Part shown: one piece after another, positions 9,217 to 17,221 of the stretch
Position numbering within the stretch: the first letter of the stretch is position 1
Layout of the letters: every line of letters starts with the position of its first letter
Assembly (NCBI GenBank): GCA_013205085.1
Contig: JABMLH010000009.1
Coordinates: 1 to 64,000, forward strand
Direction of reading: 5' to 3'
From: Microbacteriaceae bacterium VKM Ac-2854
GTDB taxonomy: Bacteria > Actinomycetota > Actinomycetes > Actinomycetales > Microbacteriaceae
DNA length: 64,000 nucleotides
Notes under the pieces: generated by a model
Told to the model about the DNA's origin: nothing
The model's database searches: none
What the model saw: the letters and a program-made list of their open reading frames with translations, nothing else
Position numbers and translations under genes: made by a program

Positions 9217-11249
9217 CGGGCGTCCCGCTGCCCGAGCCGACGCACGGCGCGGACGGGCGCCGTCAGGCGCCAGCTGGTGGAGGCCTTGAGCTCGCGCACC
9301 CCGAGTTCCGAGGCGGCCAGCCGCGCGGTCAGATTGCGGATCTCGTCCTCGAGCGAGCGGATGGTCCCCTCCGCCGCGTCCGCCGCGGCGCGCAGCCGCG
9401 CCTGCGTGTCGAGCTCGACCCGCTCGTTGTGCGCCTCGAACTCCGCCATCAGCTCGGTGAGCCGATCCGCCGTGCGCTTCTCGGTCAGCGCCAGCGAGAC
9501 CAGGGCGGCCTCGCCGAGTTCGAGGCGCCGACGCAGGGCCGCTGCGTCAGCCGCTGCGTCGGCCGCGGGTGGTGCCACGGCGGGTTCCGCAGCCGTCGGG
9601 ACCGCGGTGCCGACGGGGCTCGCCAGCACCTCGGCGATCGCCTCCCGCACCGCGAGCAGCTTCGCGGGCGTCGGCACCGGGCCGCGCTGGCCCACCCGCA
9701 CCTGCAGCTGCGCCTCGGCCTCGATGGTCGGCTCGATCCACGCGCCGTCGGCGGGCAGGCCGACCCAGGATCCGAGCAGCAGCGCGATGTCCGCGCCGAC
9801 CTCGATCCCCGCCTCGGCGGACCAGGGCGGCAGGATGCCGGTCCGCTGCAGGTGCACGGCGGTGAGCAGCACGCCCCGACGCAGCACGGGCTCGGCCGAC
9901 GCCAGGGTCGCCCGCCACTCGTCGTCGATGAACGCCAGCGAACCCGCCGCGGTGAGCCGCAGGTTGTGCGGCACGAAATCGAACGATAACGCTCCCCGTT
10001 CCGCGGCGGACTCGGCCAGCTCCCGCCAGCCTTCCACGAGCGCTCGAGCCTCCGAGCCGGTCGCGCTGCGGAGGCGATCGATCAGGTCGATGCCGGGCAC
10101 GAAGGCGATGCTGGAGGCGACGACGGCGTCGCGTCCCGGCGCGACGACGTCGCCGATCAGGGGCAGCCGGCTGACGGTGACGTCATCGCCGAACCGGTCG
10201 ACGGTGGCGACGGAGGTGAACACCGGCCGGCGCTCGCGGGAGAAGTACCGTGCCGCCCGCGATTCGGGCCAGAGGGTGTGCGCCGCGGCCTCGCCCTTGT
10301 GCGCGAGCACGAGGAACGAGTTGCCGGTCTCGGCGGCGAGGCGGGCCTCGACCAGGCCCAGCCAGAGTCGGCGCTCGTCCGCCCCCTCCGCTCGCGTACC
10401 GACCCAGTCCGGACTCGGGAAGGTCGGGACGGCGGCCAGCAGTTCCTGCGCCGGGATGCCCTCGAGCCGGTCGGGATCCAGCACGGTCCGGGTCAGCTTG
10501 TAGTCCGGGAACGCGATCAGCGACCGCGAGCCGAACCGTGCCTCGTCCAGCAGCGCGCCGAGCTCGTGTCGGCTGAAGGTGCGGGCGAGCTCACCCTGCG
10601 GATAGCCGTCGACGCCGACGTACGGCAGCCCGTAGTGATCCTCCGGGGCGCCCGCGAGGTACTTCACACCGAAGCGGTTCTCGATCGCGATGATCAGCGT
10701 GCCGCCCGGCTTCAACCGGCTCCGACAGGCGGCGAGGAAGTCGAGGTACGCGGCGGGATCCGCGGAGCCTCCTCCGACGTATTCGAGCACCCCCACGACC
10801 ACCACGAGGTCGTAGCGCTCCTCGTCCGGCAGATCCTGGACCTGGCCGACGTAGACCTCGACGTTCTCCAGGTCGCGGGTGCGCAGCCGTCCCACCCGCG
10901 CGCGGTCGAGCACGGGCTCGATCGCGTCGACGTGGGCGACCGTCTCGCCGAGGTATCGAGTGATCGCGCCGCACCCGGAACCGATCTCGAGCGCCACGGC
11001 GTCCGCAGGGAGGTCGAGCGCGCGCAGCACGTTGGCGCGCGCGGGGTCGACGTGATAGATCTGCGGCCAGTCCACCGCGTTCGCGAGCATCTCGTCGCTC
11101 GTCGAGCTGATGTCGGTCGCGGACGACACGAGGTCGATGAGCACCTGCTCCGCGCCGTCACGGTACGCCGACTCCCGGTCCACGAGCACGATCGGCTCGC
11201 GCTCCTCGCTCCGAACCGTCCGTCGTCCGTCCGCGTTCACCGAAACCAC
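9213..11249 (-). CDS. Methyltransferase/kinase-like/coiled-coil protein (WbdD-like architecture)
   Basis: A 678-aa protein, first gene of the operon. Residues about 55-230 are a class I SAM methyltransferase (VALEIGSGCGAITRYLGE as motif I, VVVVGVLEYVG, SRLKPGGTLIIAIENR). The middle part (about 290-500) contains LSFDFVPHNLRLTAAGSLAFIDDEW, which resembles the catalytic loop and metal-binding segment of aminoglycoside-phosphotransferase-like kinases. Residues 565-660 form a heptad-rich coiled coil, followed by STSWRLTAPVRAVRRL, a tail often seen in glycan-assembly proteins. The GTG start follows GGGAGG at 8 nt. The domain order matches WbdD, which caps O-antigen with phosphate and methyl groups and sets chain length through its coiled coil. 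The kinase assignment is inference. Confidence 0.75.
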   Translation of the reverse strand: MVSVNADGRRTVRSEEREPIVLVDRESAYRDGAEQVLIDLVSSATDISSTSDEMLANAVDWPQIYHVDPARANVLRALDLPADAVALEIGSGCGAITRYLGETVAHVDAIEPVLDRARVGRLRTRDLENVEVYVGQVQDLPDEERYDLVVVVGVLEYVGGGSADPAAYLDFLAACRSRLKPGGTLIIAIENRFGVKYLAGAPEDHYGLPYVGVDGYPQGELARTFSRHELGALLDEARFGSRSLIAFPDYKLTRTVLDPDRLEGIPAQELLAAVPTFPSPDWVGTRAEGADERRLWLGLVEARLAAETGNSFLVLAHKGEAAAHTLWPESRAARYFSRERRPVFTSVATVDRFGDDVTVSRLPLIGDVVAPGRDAVVASSIAFVPGIDLIDRLRSATGSEARALVEGWRELAESAAERGALSFDFVPHNLRLTAAGSLAFIDDEWRATLASAEPVLRRGVLLTAVHLQRTGILPPWSAEAGIEVGADIALLLGSWVGLPADGAWIEPTIEAEAQLQVRVGQRGPVPTPAKLLAVREAIAEVLASPVGTAVPTAAEPAVAPPAADAAADAAALRRRLELGEAALVSLALTEKRTADRLTELMAEFEAHNERVELDTQARLRAAADAAEGTIRSLEDEIRNLTARLAASELGVRELKASTSWRLTAPVRAVRRLGQRDAR

Positions 11250-11317
11250 CTGATCGTCCTCCCCGTTCCCGTCGCCGGCGGAGTACCGCGGCGGCGCCTA
11301 GCCAGCGTAGCTGCGAG

Positions 11318-11489
11318 CGGATGCGAAGCTTTCTCGTGGCGCGCCCGAACCGGCGCCGCGGGGATGCGGAGCATCCTCGTGGCGCGCCCGATCCTTCGCC
11401 GCGGGGATGCGGAGCATCCTCGTGGCGCGCCCGATCCGGCGCCGCGGGGATGCGGAGCATCGTCGTGGCGCGCCCGAGCCTTCCCCCCG
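11318..11489. repeat. Tandem 43-bp repeat, four copies, with internal palindromes
   Basis: Four head-to-tail units have an exact 43-bp period: the shared GATGCG motif recurs with its A at 11321, 11364, 11407 and 11450. Units 2-4 are nearly identical. Each holds GATGC-GGA-GCATC, GGCGCGCC and usually CGGCGCCG, all self-complementary, so RNA or single-stranded DNA from here could fold repeatedly. It lies between the stop of the SLH gene (11514) and the start of the methyltransferase operon (11249), both on the minus strand. It may act as a terminator or attenuator, or be a neutral minisatellite. Confidence 0.85.
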
Positions 11490-11513
11490 AACCTGAGCGC
11501 CGCGACGAACGGA

Positions 11514-13151
11514 TCAGCGGGTCGCGTCGTACCGGAACAGGAACGCCGCCATCGCCTGCCGCGTCACCGGGTCCAGCGGATGGAAGCCGCCGTCCTGGTA
11601 GCCCGAGGCGATGCGCTCGCGGGCCATCCACGCGATCGCGGCGGCGAACGCATCCGTGCTCGGCACGTCCGGGAACGGGCGCGCGGTCACGGCCGGCACC
11701 TCCTCCCCCGACATCCGGGAGAGGAAGGCCGACATCGCCTGCCGCGACACGGCGGCGCCCGGCCGATAGCCGCCGTCCGCGTCGCCGGTCGTGATGCCGG
11801 CGGCCTTCATCCACTCGATCTCGCGGAAGAACGGATGCGTGACCGGCACGTCCGAGAAGCTCGCTCGAACGGGCGGCGCGAACTCGTCGCCGCCGCGGAG
11901 CAGGTGCAGACGGTAGAGGAACGCGGCCATCGCCTGGCGGCTGACGGCTTCGACCGGACGGTACGCGCGGGTGCCGCCGACGTCCGCGTAGCCGGTGCTG
12001 ATCTTCGTCTTGCCGAGCCATTGCACCTCGTCGAAGAAGGCGGATCCCTCCGGCACGTCGCGGAAGAGCGGCTTCGGTTCGGCGTCGGGCAACACGATGT
12101 TCGCCACCTCGACTCCGCCCTCGGCGACGGCGAACACCGTCGCGTCCGCCTCGTCGCGGGCGCCGATCCAGCTGCCGTTCGCGAGCCCCGTGATGCGCGG
12201 ATGCGCCGTGACGCTGTAGCCTCCGGCCGCCGCGAGGGCGGTGACACTGTAGCGGCCGTCCGCATCCGTCTGCGCGGATCCGCCGTCGCACTCCGAGTGG
12301 CCGCCGATGCTCTCGCACGGACGCTCGACCCGCACGTCGACTCCCGGCACGGGTTCGGCGTCCGGCCCGCCCGTCACCCGCCCCGACACGGTCGCGCCGG
12401 GAGTCAGCACCACGTCCAAGCCGCCGACGTCGATGCCCTCGACGGCTGTGACCCGGCGGGCCTGCGCGACGGTCGCGACTGCGCCGAGCCACTGCGGAGC
12501 AAGATCCGCCGACGTGTCGGAGGCGTCGAAGTGCAGCACCCAGACCCCGGGCTCGATGCCGCCGACGAGGTATTCGCCGTTCTCGTTCGTGACGAGGTAG
12601 GCGTTGCGCTGCGAGTCGCCGAACTCGTCGAGCGGGCCACCGACGCGATAGGCGTTCACTCCGACGTCGGCGACGGGCTCACCGGTGCGCGCGGAGGTCA
12701 CCCGGCCGGAGAGGCTCGGGCCGCGTTTCATCCGGGCGTCGATGCCCGAGGTCTCGGCTCCCGCCCGGACGACGACCGGCGTCGCCGCTGCCGGATCCGC
12801 CGTGCCGCGCCAGTACTGGCTGCGGTAGGGTCCCGGCGTGTACAGGCTGGGCTGATCCACGAAGGAGACCTGGTACGAGCCGGGCTCGAGGTCGCTGACC
12901 GTGTAGCGCCCGGTCGTGTCCGGGTAGACGAGACCGTGCCCGCTGCAGCCGTCGCAGATCTGCACCGCGTCCACGGCGATCAGGGTCGGGTCGAAGTCGG
13001 GCCGGTCACCCGTGATCGTTCCGGAGATGCTGCCGCTCGCGGCGGCGGCCTGCGCCGCTTCCGCGGGCAGGAGGGCCTGCGCCGGTACCGCGGGCAGGAG
13101 GGTGAGCAGGAGCGCCCCGATCAGCAGCAGCGCGGTTCGCAATCGAGTCAT
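11514..13151 (-). CDS. Secreted SLH-domain protein with carboxypeptidase-regulatory-like repeats
   Basis: A 545-aa exported protein. The signal peptide (TRLRTALLLIGALLLTLLPAVPAQA) is followed by three beta-sandwich repeats of the carboxypeptidase-regulatory/CnaB-like kind (about 30-350), seen as GSISGTITGD, PSLSGRVTSARTGEPVADVGVNAYR and ATVSGRVTGGPDAEPVPGVDVRVE, each with a DGRYSV or NGEYLV turn. Residues 355-545 are three SLH-like repeats (FRDVPEGSAFFDEVQWL, FSDVPVTHPFFREIEWMKAAGITTG, FPDVPSTDAFAAAIAWMA), each closing with V-S/T-RQAM-AFL. ATG 13151 follows AAGGGG at 8 nt; a longer frame upstream lacks a signal peptide. Likely a wall-bound stalk or adhesin; ligand unknown. Confidence 0.8.
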   Translation of the reverse strand: MTRLRTALLLIGALLLTLLPAVPAQALLPAEAAQAAAASGSISGTITGDRPDFDPTLIAVDAVQICDGCSGHGLVYPDTTGRYTVSDLEPGSYQVSFVDQPSLYTPGPYRSQYWRGTADPAAATPVVVRAGAETSGIDARMKRGPSLSGRVTSARTGEPVADVGVNAYRVGGPLDEFGDSQRNAYLVTNENGEYLVGGIEPGVWVLHFDASDTSADLAPQWLGAVATVAQARRVTAVEGIDVGGLDVVLTPGATVSGRVTGGPDAEPVPGVDVRVERPCESIGGHSECDGGSAQTDADGRYSVTALAAAGGYSVTAHPRITGLANGSWIGARDEADATVFAVAEGGVEVANIVLPDAEPKPLFRDVPEGSAFFDEVQWLGKTKISTGYADVGGTRAYRPVEAVSRQAMAAFLYRLHLLRGGDEFAPPVRASFSDVPVTHPFFREIEWMKAAGITTGDADGGYRPGAAVSRQAMSAFLSRMSGEEVPAVTARPFPDVPSTDAFAAAIAWMARERIASGYQDGGFHPLDPVTRQAMAAFLFRYDATR

Positions 13152-13339
13152 CGGGTCGCCCCTTCGCGGGCCGGACGGTGCGTGGGGCGGATCGACGAGG
13201 CTCGTCGGGGCTACCCAACCACGATCGCGACCGCACGGCCAGGGCCATCCGGCGCCGTGTGACCGGAACGAGGACACGCTGTCCCCGAGCGTGACTCCCC
13301 CGTTCCGGGGCCGCAGCATTCCCCTGGGTGGGCCGCACG

Positions 13340-13359
13340 CCGTAGGGTTGTTGCTACGG
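13340..13359. promoter_or_regulatory. Small inverted repeat in a divergent intergenic region
   Basis: CCGTAG and CTACGG arms are separated by 8 nt, in the 279-bp gap between the divergent SLH gene (13151) and the small membrane-protein gene (13431). It could be an operator or a leader hairpin. No further support. Confidence 0.3.
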
Positions 13360-13430
13360 CCCGCTCTCCCCCGGCACGGTCGATCACCCGCTCCCCGCTC
13401 CATCGCCGAGGCACGAAACGAGAAGCATCA

Positions 13431-13673
13431 GTGAGACCACACCGCTATTCCGTCCTGCGCTACAGCTACCTCGCCGTCAGCCTGTTCGGATGGCTCCTCT
13501 TCGGGGTGTTCCTGCGCGCCGATCTCGACCTGATCGCCGGCGGCGGCTTCGATCTGCTCGCCGTCGCGGCCACGGCGCTGTTCGGCCTGATCCTGCTCGT
13601 CGGTACGCCGATCGGCTACGCCGTCATCTCGGCGGAGCGCCCCGGCCGGCTCAGGAGTTCCGAGCGGCAGTAG
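13431..13673 (+). CDS. Small two-helix membrane protein, unknown function
   Basis: An 80-aa protein with two hydrophobic segments (YSYLAVSLFGWLLFGVFL and LLAVAATALFGLILLVGTPIGYAVI) and a charged C-terminus. It starts at GTG 13431 after AGAAG. Its last 23 bp overlap, tail to tail, the end of the SURF1 gene on the other strand. No family was recognised. The codon pattern and hydrophobic periodicity support a real gene; a role in membrane or respiratory assembly is only suggested by the neighbour. Confidence 0.6.
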   Translation: MRPHRYSVLRYSYLAVSLFGWLLFGVFLRADLDLIAGGGFDLLAVAATALFGLILLVGTPIGYAVISAERPGRLRSSERQ

Positions 13674-14454
13674 CGGCCTCGATCGCCTCCTCGGTCTCGC
13701 GCTCCCAGGCGTCCTTGACCAGCCGGAACCAGAGATAGAGCGCGAAGCCCGCGAAGACGACCCACTCGACCGCGTAGAAGACGTTGAGCCAGTTCAGGGA
13801 AACGTCCTGCACCCGCTCGGGTGAGTCGATGACCTCGAGGCCGCTCGCCGGCTCCGCCGTCACCACGTAGCCCTCGTAGACATCGGGCGCGACGTCGGAC
13901 CAGCGGTTGACCAGGGCCGCCAGCGACAGCGTCGTGAGGGTCTGCGGATCGGCGCCGTCGGCCGGCAGCTCCGGCCCCTCGTTCGCCACCAGCCGGCCGA
14001 GCACCTCCCGGTCACCCGCGTCGTCGCTCGCGTTCAGTTCATCGGCCACAGCCTGGGCCGAGGCCTGGTCGGCACTCCAGCCGTAGGCGAGAACGAGGTC
14101 GATCGGCTGAGCCGTGTCGTCCGCCGTGCGGGTGTGCGCGATCACCCACCAGCCGCTCGCGCCACCGTTGAGCCGACCGCCGAGGATCTCGGCGTCGCCC
14201 GGGACGGTGCGCGTGGTCACGGTGACCATCTGGCCGTCGGCCGCCGCCGTCAACCCGGTCGAGGGCTCCGCGATGGAGGTCAGCGGCACCGCCGCCTCGG
14301 AGTCGATGTCGCTGATCGGCGCGGCGTTGTCGAGCGCGCGGCCCACCTGCCACTGCCCGAGCGCCGCGAAGCCGCAGGCGATCCCGATGGCGAGCAGCAG
14401 CGCCAGGATCCAGCGCGGCCTCCTGGCCACCTGCCAGACCGTCGTCTCCACCAT
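13651..14454 (-). CDS. SURF1 family cytochrome oxidase biogenesis protein
   Basis: A 267-aa protein with the SURF1 layout: an N-terminal transmembrane helix (RPRWILALLLAIGIACGFAALGQWQVGRA, about 12-40), a long external domain, and a C-terminal transmembrane helix (NVFYAVEWVVFAGFALYLWFRLV, about 225-247). The LGQWQ-GRA motif just after the first helix is a family hallmark, and GWWVIAH and VNRWSDVAPDVYEGYVV in the central domain also fit. SURF1 proteins help insert haem during assembly of aa3-type oxidases. ATG 14454 follows GGCGGAG. No oxidase genes are in this window. Confidence 0.85.
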   Translation of the reverse strand: MVETTVWQVARRPRWILALLLAIGIACGFAALGQWQVGRALDNAAPISDIDSEAAVPLTSIAEPSTGLTAAADGQMVTVTTRTVPGDAEILGGRLNGGASGWWVIAHTRTADDTAQPIDLVLAYGWSADQASAQAVADELNASDDAGDREVLGRLVANEGPELPADGADPQTLTTLSLAALVNRWSDVAPDVYEGYVVTAEPASGLEVIDSPERVQDVSLNWLNVFYAVEWVVFAGFALYLWFRLVKDAWERETEEAIEAATAARNS

Positions 14455-14552
14455 GCACTCCGCCCGCCCGCGGGTCGGTCGCGGGCCGCGAACGAGCCTA
14501 ACGCCTCCCGCCTGAGCGCCGGCTCGTCGTTCAGCCGGAGCCGTGACGAACC

Positions 14553-14616
14553 CGACCTCGGCTGAGAGCCGTCCTCAGCCCTGATGGGTGATGACGAACG
14601 CTCTCAGCCGAGGTCG
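14553..14616. repeat. Long inverted repeat (16-bp perfect arms)
   Basis: CGACCTCGGCTGAGAG at 14553-14568 is the exact reverse complement of 14601-14616, with a 32-nt loop. It lies between the start of SURF1 and the stop of the SLH gene at 14648, both on the minus strand. It is thus downstream of the SLH gene and could end its transcript, though no T-run follows. Confidence 0.7.
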
Positions 14617-14647
14617 CGTCCGGCTGCGCCGTCCTGCGGCTCGGTGA

Positions 14648-15646
14648 TCAGTGCAACGCGTCGTAGCGATCGAGGAACGCCGCCATCGCCTGCCGTGACA
14701 CGGGGTCGGTCGGGTGGAAGCCGCCGTCGGCGTACCCCTTCGCGATGCCGACCGAGGCGACCCATTCGATCTCGCCGTAGAACGGATTGTCGTGCCCGAC
14801 GTCCGTGAAGCTCGGCGTGGCCGGGTCGGGTGTCGGCAGGTTCGACAGTCGCGACAGGAACGCGGCCATCGCCTGCCGCGAGACCGGAGCGTTGGGCGCG
14901 AAGGTGCCGTCGGCGTTGCCGGTAGCGATGTCGTTGGCGGCCATCCACTCGATCTCGCGGAAGAACGGATGCGTGGTCGGAACGTCCGAGAACGTGGGCG
15001 TCGTCGGCGTGACGAAGTCCGTGTCGTCGATGTAGCGGTACAGGAACGCGGCCGTCGCCTGACGGGAGACCGCCTCGAGGGGGCGGTAGGTGACGGTGCC
15101 GTCGGCGCCGACGTATCCGGTACTCAGGCCGCGCGTGTTCATCCACTCGATCGAGTAGAAGAACGGGTTGAGGCCCGACACGTCGGCGAAGTGGGCGTCG
15201 GAGTCCTTGATCATGTGCAACGCCGGCAGGATGACCGGCTCGTCGGCCACGGTCACGGTCGTCGCGGTCGCCTGCGAGCCGGAGTGCCGCCACCACTGCG
15301 TCACCCAGTCGTAGTCGAACGGGTCGCCGATGGCTCGCACGAGGTACTCGCCCTCGGCGATCCCCTCGAAGTCGAAGTCGCCGTTGGAATCCACCTGCCC
15401 GCCCGCGATCGGAGTGTCGCCGGTCGAATCGGCGTCGAACAGGTTCACGTAGGAGGTTTTCAGCGGGACGCCGTCGGCGCTGGTGACGGTTCCGCTCAGT
15501 TCAGCGGCGCCGACGAACGACGGATCGATCCAATCGTTCGCCGTCGCCGCTGACGTCTCTGCTGCTGCGATCGGACTGACGACCGCCGCCAGTACCGCGA
15601 CCGTGAGCGCGACCGTCGCGGCCCGCATTCTTCTTCTCCACGACAT
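14648..15646 (-). CDS. Secreted SLH-domain protein (short form)
   Basis: A 332-aa exported protein. The signal peptide (SWRRRMRAATVALTVAVLAAVVSPIAAA) is followed by one carboxypeptidase-regulatory-like domain (about 45-140: LSGTVTSADGVPLKTSYVNLFDAD, NGDFDFEGIAEGEYLVRAIG). Three SLH-like repeats then run from 150 to the end: FADVSGLNPFFYSIEWMNTRGLSTGYV, FSDVPTTHPFFREIEWMAANDIATG and FTDVGHDNPFYGEIEWVASVGIAKGYADGGFHP, each closing with VSRQA-AAFL. ATG 15646 has AGGAGG 5 nt upstream. It resembles a shortened version of the 545-aa protein at 11514 and is probably wall-associated. Confidence 0.8.
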   Translation of the reverse strand: MSWRRRMRAATVALTVAVLAAVVSPIAAAETSAATANDWIDPSFVGAAELSGTVTSADGVPLKTSYVNLFDADSTGDTPIAGGQVDSNGDFDFEGIAEGEYLVRAIGDPFDYDWVTQWWRHSGSQATATTVTVADEPVILPALHMIKDSDAHFADVSGLNPFFYSIEWMNTRGLSTGYVGADGTVTYRPLEAVSRQATAAFLYRYIDDTDFVTPTTPTFSDVPTTHPFFREIEWMAANDIATGNADGTFAPNAPVSRQAMAAFLSRLSNLPTPDPATPSFTDVGHDNPFYGEIEWVASVGIAKGYADGGFHPTDPVSRQAMAAFLDRYDALH

Positions 15647-15749
15647 CGTGGCCTCCTCTGCCCGGGACCCGACACCGCGTCGCCCCCGTGCCGAGCATAG
15701 CCAACCCGAGCATCCGTCGGACTCGTCGTGGCTCACCGCGCTGAGCGGA

Positions 15750-17216
15750 TCAGTAGTCGGGCTCGCGCGGCCGCACCGGCGCCGCCCGCCCGTCGCCGTC
15801 GGACTGCTGCATGGCCTGCTGGATGAGCGCGTCCACATCCGCGCCGCGATGGTCGTCGTCGAGGTCGTCGTCGTAGAGCCCGTCGTCGTAGGGGTCGTCA
15901 TCGTCCGCCGTCACCGGCTGCGGCTCCGACGTCGGCTCCGGCGCCGGCGTCTCGGCTCGTCGCGCCGGCTCGTCCGCCATCGCCGCCTCGACGAGGGCGA
16001 ACTCCTCCTCCGCCATGGCGCCCCGACCGGTGAGCACCGCCTTCGGCCCCCGGCGCACGCGGAACACGGCGTCGCCGATCACCTCCGAACGCGACGCGAG
16101 GATCGGCCCGATGATCGCCATCACCAACACGTAGAGTCCGGCGAAGGGCTGGATCAGCGGATTCAGGCCGGCAGCCAGCGACAGGGTCGCCAGGATCAGC
16201 GCGAACTCGCCGCGGTTGTGCAGGATGAACGCGGCATTCAGGCCGGCACGAGGACCGAGCTTGTTCAGCCAGGCCACGAATTGTCCCGCGCCGAGGTTCA
16301 GCACGATGGTCATCACCACCGCCGCACCGACCGGGAGCAGCACGCTCGGGAACTGCGTCGGGTCCAGCCCGAGCCCGAAGTTGACGAAGAAGAACGCACC
16401 GAACACGTCGCGCAGCGGGATCGCGATGTGCTCGACCTTGCTCCGATAGCGCGTGGCACCGATGACCAGACCGATCAGGAACGCGCCGATCGCATCCGTC
16501 ACGCCCAGGATCTCGCCGATGCCGCCGAACAGGATCGCCAGGCCGAAGAACAGGATCGTGAAGAGTTCGTCGTCCTTCGTCTTGAACAGCTTGGCCACGT
16601 ATCGACCGCCCCAGCGGGCGACGGCGAACATCACCACGAGGAAGGCGAAGGCGATCGCGAGTTTGCCGACCACCGGCCACACCTCGGTCTCGCCGCTGAG
16701 GACGACGGAGACGATCGCGAGGTAGATCGCGATGAAGATGTCCTCGACCACCGTGACGCCGAGGATCATCGGCGTCTCGGGATTGGCCAGACGCTTCAGC
16801 TCGATCAGCAGCTTGGTGACGATCGCGCTGGAACTGGTCGCCGTGATGCCGGCGATCACCAGCGCCTCCTGGCTGCCCCAGCCGACGAGGAAGCCGAAGC
16901 CGAGCCCCGCCGCCATGTTGACGGCGATGTACGAGCCGCCGGAGAGGATCAGCTTTCCGGCGTTGCCGAAGAACTCGTCCTGATCGAACTCGAGGCCGAG
17001 GGTGAACAGCAGCAGGATCAGGCCGAAGACCGCGGTGAGCTCGATGTACTCCGAGTGGAAGTCGAGCGGGAACCAGGCGAAGTTCGGGCTCGCCAGCAGT
17101 CCGACCACCATGTAGATCGGGATCGCGGGCAGGCCGATCGTCTTGCCGAGCCGGCCGAGCGCGTAGGCGACGACGAACAGGATTCCGAGAACGATGAGGT
17201 CTTCGCCGTGGTGCAT
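15750..17216 (-). CDS. Cation:proton antiporter, KefB/KhtU type (CPA2)
   Basis: A 488-aa membrane protein. About 12 hydrophobic segments span residues 5-390, with CPA2 motifs LGLILLLFTLGLEFDQDEFF, ITATSSSAIVTKLLIEL (the unwound-helix region) and DAIGAFLIGLVIGATRYR. The last 90 residues are acidic and soluble, with Pro/Glu/Asp-rich stretches. The gene for a KhtT-like regulator ends 5 bp upstream, giving the KhtT-KhtU arrangement known from Bacillus subtilis, where the pair extrudes K+ in exchange for H+. No RCK/KTN domain is fused to the transporter itself; that role falls to the neighbour. Confidence 0.85.
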   Translation of the reverse strand: MHHGEDLIVLGILFVVAYALGRLGKTIGLPAIPIYMVVGLLASPNFAWFPLDFHSEYIELTAVFGLILLLFTLGLEFDQDEFFGNAGKLILSGGSYIAVNMAAGLGFGFLVGWGSQEALVIAGITATSSSAIVTKLLIELKRLANPETPMILGVTVVEDIFIAIYLAIVSVVLSGETEVWPVVGKLAIAFAFLVVMFAVARWGGRYVAKLFKTKDDELFTILFFGLAILFGGIGEILGVTDAIGAFLIGLVIGATRYRSKVEHIAIPLRDVFGAFFFVNFGLGLDPTQFPSVLLPVGAAVVMTIVLNLGAGQFVAWLNKLGPRAGLNAAFILHNRGEFALILATLSLAAGLNPLIQPFAGLYVLVMAIIGPILASRSEVIGDAVFRVRRGPKAVLTGRGAMAEEEFALVEAAMADEPARRAETPAPEPTSEPQPVTADDDDPYDDGLYDDDLDDDHRGADVDALIQQAMQQSDGDGRAAPVRPREPDY

Positions 17217-17221
17217 CCGGT

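Noticed and set aside
11318-11489. CRISPR array
   Set aside because: The 43-bp units follow each other without unique spacers, and no cas genes are present.
10278-13262. A 994-codon open frame on the plus strand
   Set aside because: It is antisense to the methyltransferase and SLH genes, rich in Arg/Gly/Ala, runs through the 43-bp repeats, and has no family motif. Long antisense frames are expected in such GC-rich DNA.
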